Positions 31,796-41,548 of a stretch of DNA of 64,000 bases are shown piece by piece. The notes under the pieces are model-generated. The model saw nothing but the letters and a program-made list of their open reading frames with translations, ran no database searches and had not been told where the DNA came from. How positions within the stretch are numbered: the stretch's first letter is position 1; the number at the start of each line of letters is the position of its first letter. A program made the translations under genes and the position numbers. Source of the DNA: Desulfovibrio desulfuricans DSM 642 (GTDB lineage Bacteria; Desulfobacterota; Desulfovibrionia; Desulfovibrionales; Desulfovibrionaceae); assembly GCF_000420465.1 (NCBI RefSeq), contig NZ_ATUZ01000013.1, positions 434,001-498,000 on the forward strand, in the 5' to 3' direction.

Positions 31796-33124
31796 CTACT
31801 GTTGCGTCATGGAAGCATCAATGCGACCAGTGACGTTGTCCTTGATCCACTTGGGGTCAAGCCACTCAAGGGGGGTCACTTCCACGCCGCCCACCAGAAT
31901 GCCAAAGTGCAGGTGATCGCCAAAGGCAAGGCCTGTGCTGCCGGTATGGCCAATGAGCTGGCCTCGCTGCACCACATCACCCACTTTTACAACCTGATCG
32001 TTGAGGTGGGAGTATATGGACATGAGGCCAAGGCCATGGTCAATGACAATGAGGTTGCCGTAGATGCCAAGGTTGCCGCAGAAGACCACGCGGCCGCTAT
32101 TGGCGGCGGGCACCTCGGCATTGCGCACCGAAGCAAGGTCAAATCCCAGATGATAGGATTCGCCCACGGGCTTGCCCTGATAGTTGAAGAAACGGTGGTC
32201 GCCAAATCCGGCGCGCGGGGCAGAGCGCGGCAAACGCTCAAAAACGCCGCTCCACAGCATGGCCGCGGCAGTGTCCCGCCCAATTTCGCGCAAGGTCTGC
32301 ACATTGGCGGCGCGCACCTGATTGTTGATATACAGGTAACACTCCAGCGGGTTTGCGGCATCGGGGGCCAGATCGCGCAGCTTGCTTTCAACCGCCATCA
32401 GGAAGTTGTCTGTCACTTCAATGCTGTCGCTCTTGAACGTTCTTTCAAAGGACATGACTGTGAGGTGGCTCTTGGTGACATTGCCCGCAAGGTCTGTGGC
32501 CGTTATCTCAACGCTGTTCTTGTAGTCTCTGGCGGTCATTGTGTACGGGAAAGGGAAAAAGCAGAGATAGCTGCCGTCTTTTTGCATGTAGCCGGGCACA
32601 AAGTAGCCCGCCACCAGAACGCCGCTGCTGCTCACATCTTCATCAATGGTGTAACGCACTACAGCGGTGCCGCCCCTGCGCACATTGGGGGGCAGGGTTT
32701 TGACAGAAATGCGCGGGGGCTGCGTATCGAGGCGCATGGGCAGCTGAACCGTGCGGGTGTTGCCCTGGCCGAATCCGGCAAGCGAGCCGTCCGTAGCCCG
32801 GATTTCAAGCTCAAAAGCACCTTCGCGCAGGTTGGCGTCCTTCATGGGGACTTCCACCTCGCGTTCAGGAATGTACTGGTCAAAGTGCTTGCTGTAGATG
32901 ACGTTGAGGACGTTGTTCTTGCGCACGCCTACAGAAATGGAGCGGATGCCCGAAGGATCCTTCATGCGTACTTTGAGTACGCTGGCAGGTGATATCCTGC
33001 CGGTATTTGGCGTGACGTCAACGGTAGGGCCGTCAAGATCTTTAAAAAAAGTGTAGCCGCCCAAAACCAGAATGGCGACCACTATAATACCTAGTACCGA
33101 TGAAAACAAACTTCTTTTACGCAT
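31796..33124 (-). CDS. M23-family metallopeptidase (LytM/murein hydrolase type)
   Basis: 442 residues. The N-terminal membrane anchor ([19 protein letters not shown], residues 8-26) is followed by about 270 residues of beta-rich Ig-like sequence ([18 protein letters not shown]) and a C-terminal LytM peptidase. The zinc ligands are in [10 protein letters not shown] (His and Asp) and GDHLHFGI (HxH), with IYSHLND before it. The family cleaves peptide cross-links in peptidoglycan, so this is probably a periplasmic wall-remodelling enzyme. It is monocistronic, divergent from pcm, with its own terminator. Confidence 0.93.
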   Translation of the reverse strand: MRKRSLFSSVLGIIVVAILVLGGYTFFKDLDGPTVDVTPNTGRISPASVLKVRMKDPSGIRSISVGVRKNNVLNVIYSKHFDQYIPEREVEVPMKDANLREGAFELEIRATDGSLAGFGQGNTRTVQLPMRLDTQPPRISVKTLPPNVRRGGTAVVRYTIDEDVSSSGVLVAGYFVPGYMQKDGSYLCFFPFPYTMTARDYKNSVEITATDLAGNVTKSHLTVMSFERTFKSDSIEVTDNFLMAVESKLRDLAPDAANPLECYLYINNQVRAANVQTLREIGRDTAAAMLWSGVFERLPRSAPRAGFGDHRFFNYQGKPVGESYHLGFDLASVRNAEVPAANSGRVVFCGNLGIYGNLIVIDHGLGLMSIYSHLNDQVVKVGDVVQRGQLIGHTGSTGLAFGDHLHFGILVGGVEVTPLEWLDPKWIKDNVTGRIDASMTQQ

Positions 33125-33269
33125 TGCCGACTCCTCATTCTCGCTTCCCGAAGGGTTGCATAAAGAATGGCAAGTTTCAAGGAAAAGTCTGGAACTTGTC
33201 TTGATATATCTTCAAGCCCCCCGATGGCGCATTGACTTGGCAGGAAAAATCTGTTTTCACTTCCGCAGT

Positions 33270-33965
33270 ATGCAGTACAGCAAATATTCTGCGGCTGGGG
33301 GCACGCCCCGTGAGCCTTCTCCGTCCGTGGACCCAAAACGTCTGCGGCGCAGGATGGTGCGCGAGCAGCTTGAAGCGCGCGGAATCAGCGATCCGGCAGT
33401 GCTGGGGGCCATGTTTGCTGTGCCGCGCCATCTTTTTGTGCAGGAAGCGCTGCGCGCCCAGGCCTATGAAGACACGCCCTTGCCCATCGGCTACGGGCAG
33501 ACCATTTCCCAGCCCTACATCGTTGCCCTGATGACCCAGCTGCTTGAAGTGCAGCGGGGGATGCGCGTGCTTGAGGTCGGCACCGGCTCCGGCTATCAGG
33601 CCGCAGTGCTTGCCACCATGGGCTGCACGGTCTTTACCGTTGAGCGCATGCGCGAGCTGTATCAAATTACTTCAGGCCTCTTGCGGCAACTGGGACTTAG
33701 GGGTATCCACATGCAGCGGCGTGACGGCACGCTTGGCATGCCCGAAGCCGCGCCATTTGACCGCATCATCGTTACTGCCGGCGGGCCGGAAGTGCCGCGT
33801 CCCCTTGTTGATCAGCTTGACGAGGGCGGCATCATGCTTATTCCTGTAGGGTCAAAGCCCCGCACGCAGCGCCTTGTGCGCGTGTGCAAAGAACAGGGGC
33901 GCGTCAGCTCCGAAGACCTGGGGCCGGTAGTTTTTGTAGATCTGGTGGGCGATCACGGCTGGTAG
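33270..33965 (+). CDS. pcm: Protein-L-isoaspartate O-methyltransferase
   Basis: 231 residues from ATG 33270. Family motifs: [60 protein letters not shown] (S-adenosylmethionine site) and [20 protein letters not shown]. It methylates isoaspartyl residues so that damaged proteins can be repaired. No clear Shine-Dalgarno precedes 33270; the in-frame ATG at 33354 (GGCGCAGG just upstream) would remove 28 residues of low conservation, so the start is unsure. It lies upstream of mrp on the same strand. Confidence 0.93.
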   Translation: MQYSKYSAAGGTPREPSPSVDPKRLRRRMVREQLEARGISDPAVLGAMFAVPRHLFVQEALRAQAYEDTPLPIGYGQTISQPYIVALMTQLLEVQRGMRVLEVGTGSGYQAAVLATMGCTVFTVERMRELYQITSGLLRQLGLRGIHMQRRDGTLGMPEAAPFDRIIVTAGGPEVPRPLVDQLDEGGIMLIPVGSKPRTQRLVRVCKEQGRVSSEDLGPVVFVDLVGDHGW

Positions 33966-34006
33966 ATACGCCGCCGTAAGCGTCCGCTACAATTGAAGGA
34001 GATGTC

Positions 34007-34921
34007 ATGGGATCCTGTTCATCCTGTTCTTCTGCGTCCTCTTGCTCCAGTGCAAAGAGCAATGGTGGCAACGGAGAGTGCAATGACCCTATGGCCAAGC
34101 AGGACCGCGTAATCGCTGACCGCTTGGGCCATATCCGCCACAAAATATTTGTCATGAGCGGCAAGGGCGGCGTGGGCAAAAGCTCCGTGACCGTCAACAC
34201 CGCAGCGGCGCTGGCGCGGCGCGGATTCAAAGTCGGAATTCTTGATGTGGACATGCACGGCCCGAGCGTGCCCAACCTGCTTGGCCTTACCAGCACGGTT
34301 GAGATTGACGAAGCCACCCAGCTCATGATTCCTGCCGCCTATGACGAGAACCTCTCCGTCATTTCAATGGATACGTTCCTGCAAGACAAGGATCAGGCCA
34401 TTCTGTGGCGCGGCCCCAAAAAAACTTCGGCTATCCGGCAGTTTATTGCGGACGTGAAGTGGGGCGACCTGGATTTTCTGCTCATTGACTCCCCTCCAGG
34501 AACGGGCGATGAGCACATGACCGTCATGCAGTCCATTCCAGATGCCCTGTGCGTGGTTGTGACCACCCCGCAGGAAATTTCGCTGGCAGACGTGCGCAAG
34601 GCCATCAACTTTTTGCAGTACACCAACTCCAACGTGCTTGGCGTGGTGGAAAACATGAGCGGCCTTGTGTGCCCGCACTGCCATCAGGAAATTGATCTGT
34701 TCAAGAAGGGCGGCGGCGAGGATCTGGCCAAGCGCTACGGGCTCAAATTCCTCGGCGCTGTGCCGCTGGATCCCACAACGGTGGTTGCGGCTGACAAAGG
34801 CATTCCTGTGGTGTACCTTGATGCGGAAAGCGCAGCCAAGAAAGCCTTTCTTACCTTGGCAGATTCTATTGCCACTGCTGCCGATGGCAGCCTGGAAGCC
34901 CTTGCCGGTTCGCGCAGCTAG
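34007..34921 (+). CDS. mrp: Mrp/NBP35-family iron-sulfur cluster carrier ATPase
   Basis: 304 residues. The deviant Walker A is MSGKGGVGKSSVTVN (about 50-64), followed by DVDMHGPSVPNLLG, DFLLIDSPPGTGDEH and GVVENMSGLVCPHC; the CPHC pair holds the bridging cluster. An N-terminal Cys/Ser-rich leader (CSSCSSASSCSS) resembles the extra cluster site of NBP35 forms. It binds and transfers 4Fe-4S clusters, fitting the many iron-sulfur proteins of this organism, including the hydrogenase in this window. GAAGGAGA precedes the ATG. A terminator follows. Confidence 0.93.
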   Translation: MGSCSSCSSASSCSSAKSNGGNGECNDPMAKQDRVIADRLGHIRHKIFVMSGKGGVGKSSVTVNTAAALARRGFKVGILDVDMHGPSVPNLLGLTSTVEIDEATQLMIPAAYDENLSVISMDTFLQDKDQAILWRGPKKTSAIRQFIADVKWGDLDFLLIDSPPGTGDEHMTVMQSIPDALCVVVTTPQEISLADVRKAINFLQYTNSNVLGVVENMSGLVCPHCHQEIDLFKKGGGEDLAKRYGLKFLGAVPLDPTTVVAADKGIPVVYLDAESAAKKAFLTLADSIATAADGSLEALAGSRS

Positions 34922-34957
34922 TTGCGCCGCTGCGGGCTTGTCCCGATAGAATGCAGG

Positions 34958-35000
34958 CTTCCCTGGCGGCTGGTGCACGGTCGCCGGGGGAGCTTTTTTT
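34958..35000 (+). terminator. Intrinsic terminator of mrp
   Basis: CTTCCCTGGCG pairs (two G-T wobbles) with CGCCGGGGGAG, followed directly by CTTTTTTTC, 37 bases after the mrp stop. Confidence 0.8.
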
Positions 35001-35068
35001 CTCCTTTTCTCCCGTGTTCTTTTGTGGTAACGCTTTAAAAAATTCGCACGGAGCGCCTGAGAGGAAAA

Positions 35069-35617
35069 ATGCTTAATCTTGCTAATAAAATTACACTGTT
35101 ACGCATTTTAATGACCCCTCTGGTTGTTTTGCTGCTCTATTTTGAAGGCCCGATGACCTGCATTTTGGCTACTCTGGCCTTTATTTTTGCGTCGCTTACC
35201 GACTGGGCTGACGGTTATATTGCCCGCCGCTCCAACATGGTTACCAGTATGGGCAAGTTTTTGGACCCGCTGGCCGACAAAGTGCTGATATGCTCGGTGC
35301 TGATCATGTTTGTGAAGCTGGACTGGGCGCCCGCCTGGGTGGTTATCATTATTGTATGCCGCGAGCTGGTGGTAACCGGTCTGCGTGCCATTGCCATTGA
35401 CGAGGGCATCGTGCTTGCCGCCGACAAGTTCGGCAAGGCCAAGACAGTGCTCCAGATTTTTGCCATTGTGCCTCTTGCCCTGCATTATCCCTTGTGGGGT
35501 ATGGATCTGCGGCTGCTTGGCCTTGGGCTGCTCTACACGGCACTGGTGCTGGCCGTTGTTTCAGGGGCCAACTATTGCTATGATTTTTACCGCCATACGC
35601 GTAAACAGGCAGGCTAA
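35069..35617 (+). CDS. pgsA: CDP-diacylglycerol--glycerol-3-phosphate 3-phosphatidyltransferase
   Basis: 182 residues with about five membrane helices. The CDP-alcohol phosphotransferase signature, D-x2-DG-x2-AR-x8-G-x3-D-x3-D, is exact: DWADGYIARRSNM through GKFLDPLADK. It makes phosphatidylglycerol-phosphate in the inner membrane. A GAGG site lies four bases before the ATG. It is the first gene of a tight five-gene plus-strand run (84-aa protein, FtsB-like, TPR, lipoprotein), after the mrp terminator. Confidence 0.95.
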   Translation: MLNLANKITLLRILMTPLVVLLLYFEGPMTCILATLAFIFASLTDWADGYIARRSNMVTSMGKFLDPLADKVLICSVLIMFVKLDWAPAWVVIIIVCRELVVTGLRAIAIDEGIVLAADKFGKAKTVLQIFAIVPLALHYPLWGMDLRLLGLGLLYTALVLAVVSGANYCYDFYRHTRKQAG

Positions 35618-35629
35618 CGGGAACAACGC

Positions 35630-35884
35630 ATGAGTACGTTGCAGATCCGCCTGAAAAACTGCATCCAGACCATTCTGGAGCTGGAGCCCGACATGCGCGC
35701 CGGGGTCTGGGGCCGTCACTTTGATCAGGAGCTGAACACCCTCAAGGATTATCTGCATCAGGTAGACCAGATGAACCTTGCGGAAGAAGACGTTACGCGG
35801 CTTGAAAAAGCCACGGCCACCTTTTTGGCCGAACTGCGCCTTTCAGCGGGTAACGGTTCTCAACCTCAACGGCTGCTGCAATAA
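35630..35884 (+). CDS. Conserved small helical protein (84 aa)
   Basis: No domain recognised. It is probably all-helical and soluble (IRLKNCIQTILELEPDM, LNTLKDYLHQVDQMNLAEED, VTRLEKATATFLAEL), with heptad-like leucines. It sits 12 bases after pgsA, and its TAA shares the A of the next gene's ATG (TAATG), which argues for a real, translationally coupled gene. Being next to the FtsB-like protein, it could be an envelope or division accessory, but that is guesswork. Confidence 0.7.
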   Translation: MSTLQIRLKNCIQTILELEPDMRAGVWGRHFDQELNTLKDYLHQVDQMNLAEEDVTRLEKATATFLAELRLSAGNGSQPQRLLQ

Positions 35885-36192
35885 TGTTTTGGCGTACCTT
35901 TATTCTGGTTGTGCTGGGCCTGGTCAATGTGGTGTTTTTTGCCCGCATGGTCTGGGGCCCCACTGGCCTTATTGAATACCGTGAACTCAAGCACCAGTAC
36001 GCCGAGCTTGAAAAGCAGATTGCAAGCCTTGATGCGGAAAACCTCTCTCTGAGCCGTGAAATTCGCCTTTTGCAGTCCGACAGCCAGTATATGGAAAAAG
36101 TCATTCGTCAGCGCCTCCACTATATTCGCGATAATGAGGTGCTCTATCTTTTTGGCGATATGGCGAAAACGGGGCGGGAGCAGAAACCATGA
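35884..36192 (+). CDS. ftsB: FtsB/DivIC-family septum formation initiator
   Basis: 102 residues with a short cytoplasmic start, one membrane helix (FILVVLGLVNVVFFARMVW) and a periplasmic coiled coil (ELKHQYAELEKQIASLDAEN), then VIRQRLHYIRDNEVLYLFG, typical of DivIC/FtsB. In the divisome this protein bridges FtsL and FtsQ and controls septal synthesis. Its start overlaps the preceding stop by one base and its end overlaps the TPR gene by four. Confidence 0.85.
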   Translation: MFWRTFILVVLGLVNVVFFARMVWGPTGLIEYRELKHQYAELEKQIASLDAENLSLSREIRLLQSDSQYMEKVIRQRLHYIRDNEVLYLFGDMAKTGREQKP

Positions 36193-37313
36193 CGGAAAAA
36201 ATTGAATGGTATAAAGAAGTCCTGGAGCTTGAGCCCAATTCCAAGGTCTTTTTCCCTCTGGCGCGTCTGCTTTCCGAAGCTGGTCGTGCAGATGAAGCCG
36301 TTGAAATTCTGGAGCAGGGGCTTGCCCGGCACGAGGAATTTCTTGAAGCCAGGCTTTTTCTCATAGAGCTGCTGCACACCGCCAATCGGCTCGAAGCCTG
36401 CGAAAAGCAGGTGGGCAGGCTGACAAAAATGTTTTCTACCTATGCAGGCTTTTGGCAGGCATGGGCCGCATGCATCAATGCTGCTGGCGATGCGCCTGAT
36501 ACTGCTGCCGTGCTGCGTTTTCTGGCCCTCAATTTTTCAAAGGGCCCGGTATCATTGCACGAGGTCATCAACCAGGGGCTGGCCTCCCTGTCTGGAGCTG
36601 GAGCCGCTGCTGGCGCTAGGTCCAGTTTGCAAGCGCGTTCCGAGGCCGCCATCCCTGCTGCTGGCCCATCCGCACATGAGGCGGCATTTGCAACAGCTTC
36701 AACGTCTGCACACCAGGCAGTAACTGAGGCCGCTGCGCCTGTGGCAGAAGCAGCTGAGCAACTCGTTGCCGCTCCCGTTCTGGCAACAGCCATGCATGAC
36801 GCGGATGCCCAGCTTGATGCTGATGTTCACATTGATGACGTTGACGCTCACGATCCCATTGATTTTGATCCTGATCTTGCCATGGCGGACGATGAGGCCC
36901 TGCCAGCAGAATTGGAAGACGGCACCCCTTCCATGCTGGCTCGCGGAGCAGATGCGTATGCCGCATATGCTGCCCCGGTTACCCAGTCCGAAGCTGTTGT
37001 TGTAGACGATGCAGATGAAGGGGAGGAGCGTTTTTCGCTGCGTACCCGCTCTATGGCCGAAGTGCTGGCAGAACAGGGTGACATCAAGGGGGCACTTGAT
37101 ATTTACCATGAGCTTGCTGCCGCAGCGGTACATCCGGAAGAAAGCGCTGATTTGCGTCAGCGCATTACTACGTTGACTGCGCGACTGGGCAACGCCCAGA
37201 CGGTAGATCCTGTCCAACCCGCTGCAACGGCAGAACATGCCAGCGGCAAGGACAAGCTGATAAGCATGCTTGAAGCTTTGGCTGAACGTGTCGAAGCCAG
37301 GGCGCACAGTTAA
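36189..37313 (+). CDS. TPR-repeat protein with Ala-rich acidic linker
   Basis: 374 residues. N-terminal TPR units (EWYKEVLELEPNSKVFFPLA, AGRADEAVEILEQGL) and one C-terminal TPR (LAEQGDIKGALDIYHELA) are separated by about 150 residues of low-complexity Ala/Pro/Asp sequence (about 140-280). No signal peptide is evident, so it is probably a cytoplasmic scaffold. It overlaps ftsB by four bases and is followed at once by the lipoprotein gene. Partners are unknown; the context suggests the cell envelope. Confidence 0.8.
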   Translation: MTEKIEWYKEVLELEPNSKVFFPLARLLSEAGRADEAVEILEQGLARHEEFLEARLFLIELLHTANRLEACEKQVGRLTKMFSTYAGFWQAWAACINAAGDAPDTAAVLRFLALNFSKGPVSLHEVINQGLASLSGAGAAAGARSSLQARSEAAIPAAGPSAHEAAFATASTSAHQAVTEAAAPVAEAAEQLVAAPVLATAMHDADAQLDADVHIDDVDAHDPIDFDPDLAMADDEALPAELEDGTPSMLARGADAYAAYAAPVTQSEAVVVDDADEGEERFSLRTRSMAEVLAEQGDIKGALDIYHELAAAAVHPEESADLRQRITTLTARLGNAQTVDPVQPAATAEHASGKDKLISMLEALAERVEARAHS

Positions 37314-37327
37314 TGAGGGAGAACACT

Positions 37328-38704
37328 GTGTTGAAATCATATGTGCGTTATTTCTTTTTGCTGGCATTTGCTGCATCTCTTGTAACGGGTTGCAGTTCAT
37401 ACCAGCCCACCAAGAACGTCTGGAAATCCACAAAGTCATTGTGGAACACCTATGTGAGCCCCCCGGCCACCGTGGATTTTGAAGAAAAGGGCACTCTTTC
37501 GCCCCAGGCGCTTTCCCTCACGCACAGCATGATGGGTATTGACGTTGAGCTGAGCCGCCTTGAACGGACGATGCTCAATGCCGATAAGCCGCCAACGCGC
37601 GAGTGGCTTGCTTCCTTCCTTACCTCCTTCCCCTGGGTCAGTGGTTTTGCAGGGGTGAAGTACGATGGCACCATTTTGGGTCAGGAACCTGCCAATCCCA
37701 TGAAGCCGCTGGATTTCATTCCGTTGCTTTACGAGGACAAAAAGCAGAGCACACGCGCCCTGCGCGCCGATGTGCAGAACTCGTCCTTTGGGCCTGAAAT
37801 TCTGCTTGCCTCGCCGCTCTATGACGGGACGGAATTCCTCGGTGTTGTTGTTACCAACTTCGATATGCGTTCGCTCATGCAATACTCCCACACTCCGCAG
37901 GATGTGGTCATTCTTTCCCCGCAGGCATTGCTCTGGCCCGGAAAGTATGATTTCGCCTCGACCCCGCTTGCTGGCGTGAACTGGGACGAAGTTACCGCAA
38001 AGAGCACTTCCGGCATCTGCACCAACGTGAACGGCACCTTCTACTATAACGTGCGCTTCCTGGGTAATGTGCCTCTGGTCTTTGCTGTGGCCGAGTCGGG
38101 CAATTTCCCGCAGGGCAATGGCAGTGTGGAGCAGGGGCTCGCATTCTTCCCCAAGGATCGTCCCAAGCTTACCCCGCCGCCTCACGAAGTGCGCAAGAAC
38201 AAGAACCGCTTTGAAGAAGGCCTGAACGTGGACGTTACGCCTGAACAGGCCACAGCCACTGCTGATCAGCCCTCTGCCAAGCCTGCTGGCGGGGCGGACA
38301 TTCAACCCGGTAGCAAGGACAGCATACTGCTCAAGCGTAAAAATGCCGAGCGCCGCAAGGTGCAGGAACGTCAGCTTGCAGGTGAAAATGCCTCTGTTGA
38401 CCGCGCACCCCGCGCTTCTGCACCCAAGAGCAAGGAAAAGCCGCCTGTCGGCCTTGGCATAGCGCCTGATGAAGATGCCGCAACCTTGCCGGGCGGTCGT
38501 CCCAGCCCCTTTGGCCCCAAGGATGGCGATGATGCTGCAAAGCCTGCCGACTCCGGCAGCGCAGGCAGCGGCAAGACCGACGCCCCCGCTGAGGCGCCAT
38601 CTGCTGCCCCGGCAACCGCCAAGCCTGATTCCGCTGCTCCGGCTGGCGAAGAGCCAGCGGCACTGCCGGGCGGGCGGCCAAGCCCCTTCGGGCCACGGAA
38701 CTGA
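37328..38704 (+). CDS. Lipoprotein with sensor-like domain and duplicated C-terminal motif
   Basis: 458 residues from GTG 37328, chosen because GAGGGAG lies six bases upstream; ATG 37313 overlaps the previous stop. The signal peptide has lipobox LVTGC, giving a mature Cys near residue 22. The middle (about 70-250) looks like a PDC/Cache-type sensor fold (FPWVSGFAGVKYDGTILGQ, YDGTEFLGVVVTNFDMRSL). The C-terminal third is disordered, Ala/Pro/Lys-rich, and carries the motif LPGGRPSPFGP twice, the second at the very end. It is probably an envelope-anchored protein of unknown role. Last gene of the pgsA run; a perfect terminator follows. Confidence 0.8.
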   Translation: MLKSYVRYFFLLAFAASLVTGCSSYQPTKNVWKSTKSLWNTYVSPPATVDFEEKGTLSPQALSLTHSMMGIDVELSRLERTMLNADKPPTREWLASFLTSFPWVSGFAGVKYDGTILGQEPANPMKPLDFIPLLYEDKKQSTRALRADVQNSSFGPEILLASPLYDGTEFLGVVVTNFDMRSLMQYSHTPQDVVILSPQALLWPGKYDFASTPLAGVNWDEVTAKSTSGICTNVNGTFYYNVRFLGNVPLVFAVAESGNFPQGNGSVEQGLAFFPKDRPKLTPPPHEVRKNKNRFEEGLNVDVTPEQATATADQPSAKPAGGADIQPGSKDSILLKRKNAERRKVQERQLAGENASVDRAPRASAPKSKEKPPVGLGIAPDEDAATLPGGRPSPFGPKDGDDAAKPADSGSAGSGKTDAPAEAPSAAPATAKPDSAAPAGEEPAALPGGRPSPFGPRN

Positions 38705-38720
38705 CGCATTCTGGATTAAA

Positions 38721-38752
38721 CTTGCGCCGCCCCGAGGCGGCGCAAGTATTTT
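38721..38752 (+). terminator. Intrinsic terminator of the lipoprotein gene
   Basis: CTTGCGCCGCC (38721-38731) pairs perfectly with GGCGGCGCAAG (38736-38746) around CCGA, followed by TATTTTGG. It lies 16 bases after the stop. Confidence 0.8.
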
Positions 38753-38919
38753 GGAAGATGTGCATCCTGAAAAGTCCGCATGCTGGCAAGCCGTCTTGTC
38801 ATGCAATTTTTTTGCGGCGGAAGATTCGTAAAGTTTTTTGCTGACTTGGCGGGTTTTCCTTTTCAGGGGTAAAGGCTCAATTGTTCCTCTCAATTTTCTG
38901 GATGTGTAAGGAGCCCCCA

Positions 38920-39927
38920 ATGGCTGACATCACGGTTACGGAACACCTGCTGCTGCATCAGAAGCGTAGCCCCCAGGCAACGGGCCAGTTTACTGGTCTT
39001 CTGTACGACCTGATCCTTTCGGGAAAAAGCATTTCCCGTCGTATCGCCAAAGCTGGCCTGCTTGATATCCTCGGCGGCACGGGCGAAGTGAATGTGCAGG
39101 GTGAAGATGTGCAGAAGATGGATTCCATCGCCAATCGCATCCTGCTTTATCGCATGGAGCGTTGCGGCGCTCTCTGCGCAATGGGGTCGGAAGAAGAAGC
39201 TGAACTTGTACGCGTGAGCAAGGATTTTCCGCGCGGAGACTATATTCTCATTTTTGATCCTCTTGACGGGTCGACCAATATTGATGTGAACATCAATGTC
39301 GGCACCATATTCTCTATTTTGCGCAGGCCCGAAGGCCATACCGGCGAGGTAACGCTGGATGAAGTGCTGCAACCCGGCATCAAGCAGGTAGCAGCTGGGT
39401 ATATTCTGTACGGCCCGTCCACCATGCTGGTTCTCAGCACTGGGCAGGGCGTGCACGGTTTTACCCTTGATCCTGGTGTGGGCGAATTTTTGCTGTCTCA
39501 CCCAGATATGCGCATTCCCGAACAGGGGCATATTTATTCGGTCAACGAAGGCAACTGGAAGAAATGGGATGCGCCAGCCCGCGATGCCGTCAACTGGTTC
39601 CACGGTTGCGAAACTTCGGATGGCAAGCCCTATTCTTCGCGTTATGTGGGCGCGCTGGTGGCCGACTTTCACCGCACGCTCATCAACGGTGGGATCTACA
39701 TGTATCCGCCCGATGCCAACAAGCCCAATGGCAAGTTGCGCCTGATGTGCGAGGCCAACCCCCTGGCTTTTCTTGCAGAACAGGCTGGCGGCAAGGCGAG
39801 CGACGGGCATGGCCGCATACTTGAAAGGGTGCCGGACAAACTCCATGCGCGCACACCCCTGTACATCGGCTCGACGCTGGATGTTGAGGCTGTGGAAAAA
39901 ATATACGCCCGTCACGCGGGCAGATAA
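38920..39927 (+). CDS. fbp: Fructose-1,6-bisphosphatase, class I
   Basis: 335 residues. The class I motif [13 protein letters not shown] (metal-binding Asp/Glu, near 110) is followed by NVGTIFSI, the KYSVNEG-like [12 protein letters not shown], and the phosphate/sugar site [20 protein letters not shown]. Hydrolyses fructose-1,6-bisphosphate in gluconeogenesis in the cytoplasm. The ATG at 38920 has AAGGAG six bases upstream; the open frame before it is leader. It starts about 170 bases after the lipoprotein terminator, so it has its own promoter, with tsaD downstream after 62 bases. Confidence 0.96.
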   Translation: MADITVTEHLLLHQKRSPQATGQFTGLLYDLILSGKSISRRIAKAGLLDILGGTGEVNVQGEDVQKMDSIANRILLYRMERCGALCAMGSEEEAELVRVSKDFPRGDYILIFDPLDGSTNIDVNINVGTIFSILRRPEGHTGEVTLDEVLQPGIKQVAAGYILYGPSTMLVLSTGQGVHGFTLDPGVGEFLLSHPDMRIPEQGHIYSVNEGNWKKWDAPARDAVNWFHGCETSDGKPYSSRYVGALVADFHRTLINGGIYMYPPDANKPNGKLRLMCEANPLAFLAEQAGGKASDGHGRILERVPDKLHARTPLYIGSTLDVEAVEKIYARHAGR

Positions 39928-39989
39928 CTTTTGCGGCAACCCCCGCGTGTTTGCGGCGGCTGCCTTGTTGTACCGGCCTCTGACCGTAA

Positions 39990-41063
39990 ATGGCGAACCG
40001 CATGTTGTGTTTGGGAATTGAAAGTTCTTGCGACGAAACCGCATTGGCGCTGGTTGAAGACGGGCGGCTCGTGGATGCCGTGCTTGCAAGCCAGGCCGAT
40101 GTGCATGCCCTGTTTGGCGGTGTGGTGCCGGAACTGGCTTCGCGCGAGCATTACCGCTTTGTGGGCGCGCTGTTTGACGAGCTGATGCGGCGTAGCGGCA
40201 AGGTCAATTCTGATATTGATCTTGTGGCAGCGGCGCGTGGCCCAGGTCTGCTTGGCAGCCTGCTGGTGGGCGTTGCCTTTGCCAAAGGCTTGGCCCTTGG
40301 TCTTGGCAAACCCTTTCTTGGGGTTAACCACCTGCATGCGCACCTTCTGGCAGTAGGGCTGGAGCAGGAATTGCACTTTCCGGCCCTTGGTCTGCTGGTG
40401 TCGGGCGGGCATACGCACATCTACAGGCTTGAATCGTCCTGGGATTGCCGCCTCCTTGGGCGCACCCTTGATGACGCAGCTGGTGAAGCTTTTGACAAGG
40501 TTGGCAAATTCCTGGGTCTGGCTTATCCTGGCGGCAAGCTTATGGATGCTCTGGCCAGGGCAGGGCACGCCACGCCAGCCATGTTTCCCCGGCCTTATCT
40601 TGATAATGACAATCTTGATTTCAGCTTCAGCGGCCTCAAGACAGCCGCCACCGGGCTTGCCGCGCATCAGTTGGCGGGGCAGGAATGGCCTCGTCCCCTG
40701 ACAGACATTGCCCATGCGCCGCAAGCGCTTAAAGATTATTGCGCTTCATTCAATCTGGCTGTTGTGGATACCTTGTGCGCCAAGATGGCTCGGGCGCTTG
40801 ACCGCAACCCCGGTGTTACAACACTGCTGATGGCGGGTGGGGTTGCCTGCAATTCACTGCTGCGTGAACGAATTGAACTGCTCATGCAAGGCAGGGGAGG
40901 CCAGGCTTATATTCCCGGCCCTCTGTTATGTACCGATAATGCTGCAATGATTGCCCATGCTGGCTGGCTCTTGGGCGCAAGGGGTTTCAGCCATGATCTG
41001 CGTATGGAGACCATACCCCGCGGCAAAATCATTCCCGATGACATGTTGTGCAGCTTGTGCTGA
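39990..41063 (+). CDS. tsaD: tRNA N6-adenosine threonylcarbamoyltransferase TsaD
   Basis: 357 residues. The family signature includes [25 protein letters not shown] (metal-binding His), [31 protein letters not shown] sequence and [13 protein letters not shown]. It transfers threonylcarbamoyl to A37 of ANN-decoding tRNAs. There is no strong ribosome site: ATG 39990 and ATG 40002 are both possible. It lies downstream of fbp. The inverted repeat following its stop probably also serves trxA. Confidence 0.95.
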   Translation: MANRMLCLGIESSCDETALALVEDGRLVDAVLASQADVHALFGGVVPELASREHYRFVGALFDELMRRSGKVNSDIDLVAAARGPGLLGSLLVGVAFAKGLALGLGKPFLGVNHLHAHLLAVGLEQELHFPALGLLVSGGHTHIYRLESSWDCRLLGRTLDDAAGEAFDKVGKFLGLAYPGGKLMDALARAGHATPAMFPRPYLDNDNLDFSFSGLKTAATGLAAHQLAGQEWPRPLTDIAHAPQALKDYCASFNLAVVDTLCAKMARALDRNPGVTTLLMAGGVACNSLLRERIELLMQGRGGQAYIPGPLLCTDNAAMIAHAGWLLGARGFSHDLRMETIPRGKIIPDDMLCSLC

Positions 41064-41066
41064 AAG

Positions 41067-41127
41067 TGTCAAGAGACCTTGCAAAACAAGAGATTGTCTT
41101 GACAGAGAGCACATTGGTATCTACTCT
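41067..41127 (+). promoter_or_regulatory. Promoter of trxA-trxB-bamD with inverted repeat
   Basis: TGTCAAGA (41067-41074) and TCTTGACA (41097-41104) form a perfect 8-base inverted repeat. The right arm contains TTGACA (41099-41104), an ideal -35 box, with TACTCT 17 bases on as a weak -10. The repeat may be an operator, or part of a tsaD terminator. The trxA ATG is about 100 bases downstream. Confidence 0.45.
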
Positions 41128-41224
41128 TAGTCAATACAGAAGCATACACTTTAAATGCGCTTCTGTTCGCGTCACAGGCCAATAGTGGCCGTGGAGCGAT
41201 ACAAAGCAACGTAAGGAGATAGTT

Positions 41225-41548
41225 ATGGCTGAACAGGTCACTGACGCCACCTTTGAAAGCGTTGTGCTCAAGTCCGATCTTCCGGTTCTGCTCGATTTTT
41301 GGGCTCCCTGGTGCGGTCCTTGCCGCGCTGTTGGCCCCATCATTGACGAACTGGCCACTGAGTATGACGGCAAGGTGCATGTCGTAAAAATGAACGTGGA
41401 CGAAAATCCGGCCACGCCCACCAAGTTTGGCATCCGCGCTATCCCGACTCTTGTCCTTTTCAAAAAGGGTGAAACGGTAGAGCAGATCACAGGTGCTGTG
41501 ACCAAGGCTGCCCTGAAAGACCTTATCGATACAAAGGCTCTGGCATGA
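41225..41548 (+). CDS. trxA: Thioredoxin
   Basis: 107 residues, the standard thioredoxin length. [18 protein letters not shown] contains the WCGPC redox site (about 32-36), and the cis-Pro lies in [14 protein letters not shown] reductant for cytoplasmic disulfides. AAGGAG precedes the ATG. The trxB start overlaps its stop by four bases (ATGA), so the two redox partners are made together, with bamD in the same operon. Confidence 0.97.
   Translation: MAEQVTDATFESVVLKSDLPVLLDFWAPWCGPCRAVGPIIDELATEYDGKVHVVKMNVDENPATPTKFGIRAIPTLVLFKKGETVEQITGAVTKAALKDLIDTKALA

Noticed and set aside
37436..38920. 494-codon minus-strand open frame
   Set aside because: Antisense to the lipoprotein gene; composition artefact.
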